Below, piece after piece: positions 1-5,096 of a DNA stretch of 5,096 bases; position 1 is the first letter of the stretch, and each line of letters begins with the position of its first letter. The notes under the pieces were generated by a model that had not been told where the DNA came from, did not search any database, and worked only from the letters and a program-made list of their open reading frames with translations. A program made the translations under genes and the position numbers. This DNA is from an uncultured Planctomycetaceae bacterium (GTDB taxonomy: Bacteria; Planctomycetota; Planctomycetia; Planctomycetales; Planctomycetaceae), in contig CAIXQV010000114.1 in assembly GCA_903921605.1 (NCBI GenBank), positions 1-5,096 of the forward strand, in the 5' to 3' direction.

Positions 1-626
1 TCGCCGCCGAAGACTCCCTTGCCGTCCGCGAAATGCCGCGCCGCGCCGATCATGCCTTGAGTCGCCGTCGTGCCTGTGTCTGTGCTGGTCAGTGTGCCCG
101 TGTCGTCGCGGACAGGATCATTCATGTGCCAGACGCTGAGATACCCGTTCGACTCGTTGAACACCGCCTTGCCATCGGACTCACTGGCCGCGCTGGTATT
201 GCCCCAATGCAGCTGGATCTCCTGCCGCGAGTTCCCCGTGATGACCGGCATGCGCACCCACACACACCCGACACCCTTCGCGGCATCCCACTCTTCAATC
301 TGAAATGCAAGCTGCTCGCCGGTGCTCGACGAGAACCGCAGATCGTCCCCATTCGGCTTGGCTTGAGCGAAGTCAAAGAAGTCGCGATGCAGCCGCACGA
401 GCACGGGGAACTGCTCGACCTTCGCATTGGCCGGCAGGTCCGCACCGTCCGGTGTCGTGAGCAACCAGATCGAACCAGAATGCTGCCAGTCGCGATACTC
501 ATCGCTGACGAGAACCGCCGAACCTTCGATGCTCTTCGTTGGCCGACCAGCGATGGGGTCTGCTGGAAAGCCTGTGTTCAAGTTGGCAAACAATACCAGC
601 CACACAGCGATCAAGCATGATTTCAT
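1..626 (-). CDS. Secreted DUF2341 domain protein, 3' end outside window
   Basis: The minus strand is open from an ATG at 626-624 to the left edge, giving 208 codons without a stop; the C-terminus is missing. Residues 1-22 form a signal peptide: a short MK start, a hydrophobic CLIAVWLVLFANL stretch, and likely cleavage after FPA. Residues about 40-146 fit DUF2341, with the typical stretches FPVLVRLHRDFFDF, PNGDDLRFSSSTGE, FQIEEWD and LHWGN. After this comes FNESNGYLSVWHMND, the usual entry to a LamG/concanavalin-A-like fold that should continue beyond the edge. By family the protein is exported; a carbohydrate or surface-binding role is inference. DUF2341 proteins can be linked to ExbB/TolQ-type transport components, but none is visible here. 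No strong Shine-Dalgarno precedes the start. The gene is divergent from the DUF1501 gene across 625 bp. Confidence 0.9.
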   Translation of the reverse strand, partial: MKSCLIAVWLVLFANLNTGFPADPIAGRPTKSIEGSAVLVSDEYRDWQHSGSIWLLTTPDGADLPANAKVEQFPVLVRLHRDFFDFAQAKPNGDDLRFSSSTGEQLAFQIEEWDAAKGVGCVWVRMPVITGNSRQEIQLHWGNTSAASESDGKAVFNESNGYLSVWHMNDPVRDDTGTLTSTDTGTTATQGMIGAARHFADGKGVFGG

Positions 627-812
627 GTTGCGATTCCGAGCGAAGAAAACACTTCCAGCATTTCTACAAACTCAACGACCGATGTAACAGTCTAGTCTGA
701 AATCAGCCGAGATTCATCCGACGACAGAGTTCGTCAGAGAACCAGGAGATGAAGACGCCATCGAAGTTAAATCTTTCGGGCATGTTGTTCATTCAATCCG
801 ATTTTGGACTGG

Positions 813-938
813 TTGTGGACTGCTGCAGCCCTGCTGCAGCTTTCCGTTCCACAGCCTGCTGTGGAGGCGTCTCGAACTGTGCATTCTCAGCAGTAGGCTG
901 CTGAGATTAAAGCGGCTGCAGGCTGCCACAGTCCACGG
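813..938. repeat. Palindromic element A, outer stem with two hairpins
   Basis: Outer arms at 815-843 and 909-936 are imperfect inverted repeats. GTGGACTG (815-822) pairs with CAGTCCAC (929-936), 825-830 pairs with 921-926, 835-840 with 915-920, and 841-843 with 909-911. Two perfect hairpins lie inside: CCACAG-cctg-CTGTGG (849-864, extendable to 848-865) and CTCAGCAG-tagg-CTGCTGAG (886-905, extendable to 885-906). The hairpins share an inverted core, CAGCCTGCTG against CAGCCTACTG. The left arm also contains a tandem pair of CTGCTGCAGC (820-829 and 831-840). No target duplication was found at its ends. The form resembles a BIME or MITE-like dispersed repeat, or a structured RNA; copies elsewhere in the genome cannot be seen from here. 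Confidence 0.7.
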
Positions 939-1239
939 ATACTAAGACCAGGGATTGACACTGGAATCAGAGTTTGTGATCCTGCCAGACATTCTGAAGC
1001 ACTATTTCTTGTGTCGTTCCGATGCGTTAATCACTCTGATTATTCTTTTGTTCATGTTACTGGCACCTTATTGACCAGCCTCGATCAGTTTCGCCGCGAG
1101 GTCCTTCAGGAGCAACTGCAAGTTTTCGCCCCGCATCCTTTTCCTGACCCAATGGACGCAGCTGCTGGTATAAAAAGAAGTCACCCTGAATCGAATGCCT
1201 GCCGGGAATTGATCTGCCATCGGGCAAAGAGTTGATTGT

Positions 1240-1244
1240 GGGAG
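1240..1244 (+). promoter_or_regulatory. Shine-Dalgarno of the DUF1501 gene
   Basis: GGGAG lies seven bases before the ATG at 1252. It supports that start over the in-frame ATG at 1279, which has no comparable site. Confidence 0.7.
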
Positions 1245-1251
1245 CCTTACG

Positions 1252-2709
1252 ATGAAGTCACATACAAGCGGTTCCACAATGAGGTATCGACCGGCTGAGT
1301 GTTCGTCAGTGGAACAACGGACTCGACGCCAGTTGCTGCGGCGGATCGGCTTCGGATCGCTCGGGCTGGGACTCTCGGCGCTGATGCGAAAGGACGGTCG
1401 AGGTGCAGCCTTTGACCGACCAGCCCGCGCGAAGTCGTGCATCATGATTTTTCTCTTCGGCGGTCCCAGTCAGTTGGATACGTGGGACATGAAACCCCTG
1501 TCTCCGGTCGAGTACCGCGGCGAGTTCCAGCCCATCGCGACCTCGGCCCCCGGCGTCGAATGGTGCGAGCATTTGCCCCGCAGTGCCCGGATGGCCCACC
1601 ATGTGGCCGTAGTGCGGTCGCTGTCCATGACGGGAAGAGGCATCGGCGATCACCATGCTGACACGTTCTATATCCTGACCGGCCAGAAGCCTGACCGCTC
1701 TTTCTTCGTCGAAGGGATAAACCGCAAGCCCCACACCGACGACTGGCCCTTCATCGGATCAACCGTTTCCTGGGCTCGGAGTCGGGATCAGGAATTGCCG
1801 GGCGTAGTCCAGTTGCCAGCGCTGTCAGGCGAGGTCACCAACTACATCAACCCGGGCCAGTTCAGTGGCCGCCTCGGGCCTGAGCACGAGCCGTTTCTCG
1901 TTCGCGGTGACCTCGACAGGCCTCGCGATCTTGTCGTGCCGATGTTGCAACGCCCGGTGGAGATCAACCTCGGTCGGCTTGGCAGCCGACAGTCCTTGCT
2001 GCAGCAGATCGATTTGCGGACATCACAGCCGCAGTTCGCGAAGAAACCGTTGGAATCCTTCGAGCAGTACCAGCGCAAAGCGTTCAGTCTCCTGACCTCG
2101 GAGAAATCTCAGCAGGCGTTCGATATCACTCAGGAACCAGAACACGTCCGGGCTCGCTACGGAAACGATATCAACGGGCAGAGCGTGCTCCTCGCCCGGC
2201 GACTCGTTGAGGCAGGCGTACCCTTTGTCGGCGTCCACTGGATCGGTCGGAGAGTGGGGGCCGGGCTCAGCTGGGATACGCACTCGGACAACTTCGGCCA
2301 GCTCAAGAACGTGCTGCTCCCGGCGTTTGATGCCTGCTTTGCGTCGCTGCTGGAGGATCTCTCCGATCGAGGCTTGCTTGATGAGACGATTGTTCTCGTG
2401 GTGGGCGAGATGGGGCGCACACCGAAGATCGGCGACCCGCGCACCGGCGGGAAAGGACCGCCTGGCCGGGATCATTGGATTCACAGCCTGCCCGCGCTGC
2501 TGGCGGGAGGAGGGATCGCGGGAGGTCAGATCTACGGCTCGTCAGACGCGGTGGCTGCTTATCCCGCCGACCGTCCGTGCAGCCCCGAGGATCTGGCAGC
2601 AACCGTCTATCATGCAATGGGAATCACGCCTGAGGATCTGATGTGGACGGACCGCATCGGCCGCCCTCAAAGCCTGCTGGCCGAAGGCGATCCGCTCCCG
2701 TTGTTCTGA
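1252..2709 (+). CDS. DUF1501 family exported protein
   Basis: A complete 485-residue protein, a usual length for DUF1501. The N-terminus has a twin-arginine-like signal: T24-R25-R26-Q27-L28-L29, followed by the hydrophobic GFGSLGLGLSAL (residues 33-44) and a possible cleavage at ARA (58-60). Family stretches follow in order: IFLFGGPSQLDTWDMKP (66-82), GDHHADTFYILTGQ (132-145), DWPFIGSTVSW (164-174), GQSVLLARRLVEAGVPFV (309-326), WDTHSDNFG (341-349), LLDETIVLVVGEMGRTPK (375-392), GRDHW (405-409), LLAGGGIAGGQIYGSSD (416-432) and SPEDLAATVYHAMGI (444-458). The family is grouped with the alkaline phosphatase/sulfatase-like fold, so the conserved D, H and E residues may bind metal; no substrate can be named. 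DUF1501 genes are typically paired with DUF1549/DUF1553 cytochrome-like genes, and one lies downstream here, though 513 bp away. No clear terminator follows. Confidence 0.97.
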   Translation: MKSHTSGSTMRYRPAECSSVEQRTRRQLLRRIGFGSLGLGLSALMRKDGRGAAFDRPARAKSCIMIFLFGGPSQLDTWDMKPLSPVEYRGEFQPIATSAPGVEWCEHLPRSARMAHHVAVVRSLSMTGRGIGDHHADTFYILTGQKPDRSFFVEGINRKPHTDDWPFIGSTVSWARSRDQELPGVVQLPALSGEVTNYINPGQFSGRLGPEHEPFLVRGDLDRPRDLVVPMLQRPVEINLGRLGSRQSLLQQIDLRTSQPQFAKKPLESFEQYQRKAFSLLTSEKSQQAFDITQEPEHVRARYGNDINGQSVLLARRLVEAGVPFVGVHWIGRRVGAGLSWDTHSDNFGQLKNVLLPAFDACFASLLEDLSDRGLLDETIVLVVGEMGRTPKIGDPRTGGKGPPGRDHWIHSLPALLAGGGIAGGQIYGSSDAVAAYPADRPCSPEDLAATVYHAMGITPEDLMWTDRIGRPQSLLAEGDPLPLF

Positions 2710-3222
2710 TGGGGCGATTTGGCTGATCGAGACGGAATCCCTCGAATTGAGTCTCTGCGTACCGGAGTTTCCTGCGTCAGGGTCTATCAGCATGCAGGGA
2801 ATTCAAAGAACGCAGAGGACGTGCCAAACAAAGATGCCTGCCCCTATGAGCCAGCTGATTCCTTTGAGCCAGCTCTTTTCCTGATGTCTGACAAATCGCT
2901 TGCCATCGGATCCTCTCGTGGACGATAATCCTGTATGAGCGTTGAAGCATCGAGAGTTCTGAGTTGGACCGGGTGAACGTGCTTGCTTCCAGGAATTAAC
3001 CACCTTGGGAACAGTGGGGCGATCAGAAATCTCAAGCTTTTATTGCGCCAGTCGTTTACCACCCGCCGAATGGCCTTCAGATTGCAGTGAATCTGTCAGG
3101 GCTCCCTCCCGAATCGCTGCAGTCCATTTCCCGGAACAGGCCTATGAGCCGGTCTTACGCGATTAGAGTCTTGCGCAATTTTCTGCTCGCACGTTGCACG
3201 CATCATGCAGGAGGCGAACAAC
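2710..3222. other. Intergenic region between the DUF1501 and DUF1549 genes
   Basis: I see no convincing gene here. The only clean small hairpin is CAGATT-gcagtg-AATCTG (3078-3095), which has no following T-run and so is not a typical intrinsic terminator. TGAGCCAGCT occurs twice, 18 bases apart (2847-2856 and 2865-2874), and CCTATGAGCC recurs at 2843 and 3141; these may be chance. An ATG at 3144 opens a stop-free frame that runs into the DUF1549 gene through the inserted element. Its codons before the element show no family resemblance and probably did not belong to the original gene. Confidence 0.55.
3209..3214 (+). promoter_or_regulatory. Shine-Dalgarno AGGAGG of the original DUF1549 start
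   Basis: A perfect AGGAGG stands eight bases before the GTG at 3223. It is the best ribosome binding site near this gene, yet the frame it serves is now cut by the inserted element. An in-frame ATG at 3205 overlaps it and lacks its own site, so GTG 3223 is preferred. Confidence 0.65.
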
Positions 3223-3279
3223 GTGAGCGATTTTGGGGTTCAAACCGGCAGGTTCCTCCTGGGAATTGTCCCGAAGTAA
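3223..3279 (+). pseudogene. Orphaned 5' end of the DUF1549 gene
   Basis: From GTG 3223 the sequence reads MSDFGVQTGR, then enters the inserted element and stops at TAA 3277-3279 after 18 codons. If 149 bp (the element plus one copy of the 8-bp direct repeat) are removed, these ten codons join in frame to TTG-ATC-TGG at the DUF1549 gene. The N-terminus then reads MSDFGVQTGR followed by LIWSAVIFTFVGSLSV, a normal signal peptide with a basic residue before the hydrophobic core. The frame restoration is seen directly; that this was the ancestral arrangement is inference. Confidence 0.65.
3247..3254 (+). repeat. Left copy of the 8-bp direct repeat GGCAGGTT
   Basis: Identical to 3396-3403. The two copies flank the palindromic element as a target-site duplication would. 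Confidence 0.7.
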
Positions 3280-3284
3280 CTTTC

Positions 3285-3343
3285 GTACGACGGACATCCT
3301 TGTCCGTCGCGACAGTTTCGACGGACAAAGATGTCCGTCGTAC
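3285..3343. repeat. Nested 25-bp inverted repeat at the core of element B
   Basis: The arms at 3285-3309 and 3319-3343 are complementary except at one position, and begin GTACGACGGACAT. The centre is CGACAGTTT (3310-3318). Either two small hairpins (3288-3309 and 3319-3340, 9-bp stems) or one long hairpin can form, so the core can switch between two folds. Confidence 0.85.
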
Positions 3344-3378
3344 AAATCGGGAAACTATTTCGGGACAATTCCTTGGTC

Positions 3379-3395
3379 AAGGGCTTTCAGCCCTT
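3379..3395. repeat. Terminal hairpin of element B
   Basis: AAGGGC (3379-3384) and GCCCTT (3390-3395) form a perfect 6-bp stem with loop TTTCA. C3378-G3396 adds a seventh pair using the first base of the flanking repeat. No T-run follows on either strand that would make it a typical terminator. Confidence 0.65.
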
Positions 3396-3403
3396 GGCAG
3401 GTT
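3396..3403 (+). repeat. Right copy of the 8-bp direct repeat GGCAGGTT
   Basis: Second copy of 3247-3254. It contains the TTG codon at 3402 where the uninterrupted gene body resumes. Confidence 0.7.
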
Positions 3404-5096
3404 GATCTGGTCGGCAGTCATTTTCACTTTTGTGGGAAGTTTGTCTGTCGAAATGATCTCCGCAACCGTGCAGGGGTCTCCTCAGGCTGCTGCGAAGCTG
3501 AGCGTGTTTCCGGAGTCTGTGACGCTCGGTTCCCCTGAGAGTTCTGAGCAACTGATCGTGATCGCGACGGACGAAAATGGAGTGACCTCCGATGTGACGC
3601 GGCAGGTCACAGTGTCGTTCGCTCCTGAAGGCTGCGCCAAGATCAACTCGCAGGGACGTGTCATTCCGCTCGAGGATGGTCAGTCGACGCTGACGCTCCG
3701 CCTGAACAACCTCTCCGTGGACGTCCCTGTCCGTGTCAGTGGAATCACGAATCCACCTCCGGTTTCGTTCCGGGATCAGATCATTCCAATCCTTTCCAAG
3801 TCGGGTTGTAATTCTGGTGGATGCCACGGTAAGGCGGAGGGCCAAAATGGGTTTCGTCTAAGCGTTTTTGGTTTCGATCCGGGGGCAGACTACGACGCGA
3901 TTGTCCGAGACAGTCATGGACGCCGCTTGTTTCCCGCATCACCGGAACGCAGTCTGTTTCTGATGAAGGCCACAGCCATTATGCCGCATGGCGGTGGACG
4001 AAAAGTGGAACCAGATTCACGCTGGCATCATCTGATGCTCAGATGGGTTCGCGAAGGGGCTTTCGCTGACCAGACGGCGCGAGATCCAGTTGTGCAGTTG
4101 AAGGTGTATCCGTCTGAGATCACGATGGAAGCCCTGGCAGAGCATCAATTGCGGGCGACTGCTGTTCATCAGAGCGGGCTTGTTCATTGTGTGACGATCG
4201 AGTCTGAGTTTCTGTCCAACAATGAAGTGATTGCGAAAGTCGATCGCGACGGGCTTGTGACGACAACGGATGTTCCCGGAGAAGCCGCAGTGCTCGTGCG
4301 TTACATGGGGCATGTCGCGGTCTGTCGGCTTACTCGACCTCGCAGCAAGGAAAATTATCCACGGCCATCGGAAGCAAATTTCATTGATCCGCTGGTATGG
4401 AACAAACTGGAACGCCTTCACGTTGCAGCCAGCCCACTGGCCGATGATTCTGCCGTGCTGCGTCGGACGTATCTGGACATCATCGGAACATTGCCGACTT
4501 CGGACGAAGCTCGGAAGTATCTTTCGGACTCGTCGCCGGAGAAACATCAGCGACTTGTTGCCGAACTTCTGGATCGCCCGGAGTACGCCGATTTCTGGGC
4601 TCAGAAATTGGCGGATATCCTGCAGATCGACAAAGACATCGTGTCACCGTCGGGGGCGATTGCAGCCACCCGGTGGATTCATTCACAGTTCCGTGACAAC
4701 GTTCCCTATGACCGGCTTGTGCGCACTGTTCTGACGACACAGGGTTCGACGTTGAGTGAATCGCCAGCCGCCTTTTATCAGGTTCATGCCGATGCGGAGA
4801 AAACAGCTCGCGCCGTGAGTCAGCTTTTTCTCGGTGTCCGCATCGATTGTGCTCAGTGCCATCATCACCCGTTTGAGAAATGGGACCAGAAGGATTACTA
4901 CGCACTGGCTGGTTTCTTTACGGGAATTCAGCGTGCGGCTTTGCCCGGCGGGGGCATGAAGATTTCCGGACGATCGGGTGAGCCCCTGAAGCATCCCAGA
5001 ACGCAGGAAGTGATTCCAGCGGCGGCACTCGGGGAATCACCGGCCGCGATAACCGCCGGTGGCGATCGACGCCGTGTCTTCGCTGAGTGGACGACA
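3402..5096 (+). CDS. DUF1549 (PSCyt2) cytochrome-like exported protein, 5' end disrupted, 3' end outside window
   Basis: The 565 codons from TTG 3402 to the right edge have no stop. Numbering from that codon, residues 1-16 are hydrophobic (signal-peptide core). Residues 32-114 are a beta-rich Ig-like (Big2-type) region starting KLSVFPESV. A PSCyt1-like haem region has C136-NSGG-C141-H142 and a possible ligand M194 in IMPHGGG. Residues 233-311 are a second Ig-like region (LKVYPSEITM onward). DUF1549 starts near 326 (NFIDPLVWNKLE, then LRRTYLDIIGTLPT) and includes C483-AQ-C486-H487 in CAQCHHHPFEKW. DUF1553 should follow outside. By family this is an exported planctomycete cytochrome-like protein, a usual partner of DUF1501. 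The start is uncertain: the original is probably GTG 3223, now cut off by element B. Present options are TTG 3402, ATG 3453 (which loses the signal) or ATG 3144, stop-free in this frame and adding 86 residues. Confidence 0.93.
   Translation, partial: MIWSAVIFTFVGSLSVEMISATVQGSPQAAAKLSVFPESVTLGSPESSEQLIVIATDENGVTSDVTRQVTVSFAPEGCAKINSQGRVIPLEDGQSTLTLRLNNLSVDVPVRVSGITNPPPVSFRDQIIPILSKSGCNSGGCHGKAEGQNGFRLSVFGFDPGADYDAIVRDSHGRRLFPASPERSLFLMKATAIMPHGGGRKVEPDSRWHHLMLRWVREGAFADQTARDPVVQLKVYPSEITMEALAEHQLRATAVHQSGLVHCVTIESEFLSNNEVIAKVDRDGLVTTTDVPGEAAVLVRYMGHVAVCRLTRPRSKENYPRPSEANFIDPLVWNKLERLHVAASPLADDSAVLRRTYLDIIGTLPTSDEARKYLSDSSPEKHQRLVAELLDRPEYADFWAQKLADILQIDKDIVSPSGAIAATRWIHSQFRDNVPYDRLVRTVLTTQGSTLSESPAAFYQVHADAEKTARAVSQLFLGVRIDCAQCHHHPFEKWDQKDYYALAGFFTGIQRAALPGGGMKISGRSGEPLKHPRTQEVIPAAALGESPAAITAGGDRRRVFAEWTT

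Larger units (their letters stand above)
627..1251. other. Divergent intergenic region without a convincing gene
   Basis: No reading frame here has both a ribosome binding site and recognisable protein content. The stretch must hold promoters for the two divergent genes, but none stands out. The best -10-like box on the plus strand is TATAAA at 1169-1174, with only a poor CTGACC 19 bases upstream. The main structure is the palindromic element at 813-938. On the minus strand, codons from a CAT (ATG) at 1136 down to a TAA near 1076 read as a short helical, charged stretch ending LIEAGQ, which could be the decayed end of an old gene; I do not recognise it. Confidence 0.6.
3255..3395. mobile_element. 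Element B, MITE-like insertion in the DUF1549 gene start
   Basis: This 141-bp non-coding element lies between two GGCAGGTT copies. From outside inward it has a 14-bp perfect inverted repeat, GGAATTGTCCCGAA (3262-3275) with its complement at 3359-3372. Inside is a 25-bp inverted repeat with one mismatch (3285-3309 and 3319-3343) around a 9-base centre. Each 25-bp arm is itself a hairpin, CGACGGACA/TGTCCGTCG, with loops TCCT (3297-3300) and AAGA (3328-3331). The right end carries another hairpin, AAGGGC-tttca-GCCCTT (3379-3395), ending exactly at the direct repeat. It encodes no transposase, so it would need one in trans. From memory, palindromes built on CGACGGACA...TGTCCGTCG are common between planctomycete genes; this needs a genome search. 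Its transcript would form a very stable stem near the start of the gene. Confidence 0.72.

Noticed and set aside
301..420. Possible frameshift in the DUF2341 gene
   Set aside because: Careful reading across 355-366 gives FDFAQAKPNGDDLRF in one frame; the gene is continuous.
33..687. Plus-strand open frames and a minus-strand frame at 122-502
   Set aside because: They overlap the DUF2341 gene in other frames and show no domain or start signal.
1061..1076. Sigma-54-like promoter, TGGCAC followed by TTGACC
   Set aside because: The -24 half is good, but the -12 half is TTGA instead of TTGC and the spacing is four instead of five.
1144..1174. Sigma-70-like promoter with TATAAA at 1169-1174
   Set aside because: The upstream box CTGACC is poor and the spacing is 19 bases, too weak to list as a feature.
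1011..1235. Plus-strand 74-codon frame before the DUF1501 gene
   Set aside because: No ribosome binding site and no recognisable protein content; it ends just before the well-supported DUF1501 start.
2729..2755. Terminator hairpin GAGAC...GTCTC after the DUF1501 gene
   Set aside because: Only five base pairs around a 17-base loop and no T-run.
2847..2874. Direct repeat TGAGCCAGCT as a regulator binding pair
   Set aside because: Ten bases at 18-base spacing, far from any start and with no further copies; not enough to call an operator.
2719..2928. Plus-strand 69-codon frame after the DUF1501 gene
   Set aside because: Weak non-ATG start, no Shine-Dalgarno and unremarkable composition.
2803..3003. 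Minus-strand 66-codon frame with a hydrophobic C-terminus
   Set aside because: GTG start, mixed codon use and no family resemblance; the hydrophobic end alone is not enough.
3163..3538. Small proteins read through element B, such as the stretch TDILVRRDSFDGQ on the plus strand and its minus-strand counterpart
   Set aside because: They are translations of the palindromic repeat in non-genic frames.

Overview
The window looks like a piece of a planctomycete chromosome (Pirellulales/Planctomycetales-like). The evidence is the gene content: a DUF1501 protein, a large secreted cytochrome-like protein with bacterial Ig-like, PSCyt1-like and DUF1549 (PSCyt2) regions, and a secreted DUF2341 protein. 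The first two families are strongly expanded in planctomycetes and are usually found side by side. I name no genus.

Layout. Bases 1-626 hold the 5' two hundred codons of a DUF2341 protein on the minus strand, which runs off the left edge. Bases 627-1251 are a divergent intergenic region with no convincing gene; it carries a palindromic element of about 125 bp (813-938) that can fold into an outer stem with two inner hairpins. Bases 1252-2709 hold a complete DUF1501 gene with a good Shine-Dalgarno sequence and a twin-arginine-like export signal. Bases 2710-3222 are non-coding as far as I can see. From about 3.2 kb to the right edge lies the DUF1549 gene, whose 3' part (DUF1553 expected) is outside the window.

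Main finding. The 5' end of the DUF1549 gene appears to be split by a 141-bp MITE-like element (3255-3395) flanked by an 8-bp direct repeat, GGCAGGTT (3247-3254 and 3396-3403). If the element and one repeat copy are removed (149 bp), a GTG start at 3223, eight bases behind a perfect AGGAGG, joins in frame to the rest of the gene and gives a normal signal peptide. In the present sequence that start runs into a stop at 3277-3279 inside the element. The gene body downstream has no stop, and the element is also stop-free in the gene's own frame, so a chimeric reading from an ATG at 3144 is possible.

How the genes may work together. In planctomycetes, DUF1549/DUF1553 cytochrome-like proteins and DUF1501 proteins are commonly paired, and both are predicted to be exported. 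The substrate of the pair is not known to me and the sequence does not show it. Here the DUF1501 gene lies upstream, with about 500 bp between the two, so a tight operon is not supported. Both palindromic elements are built alike: outer inverted arms enclosing two hairpins with 4-base loops.
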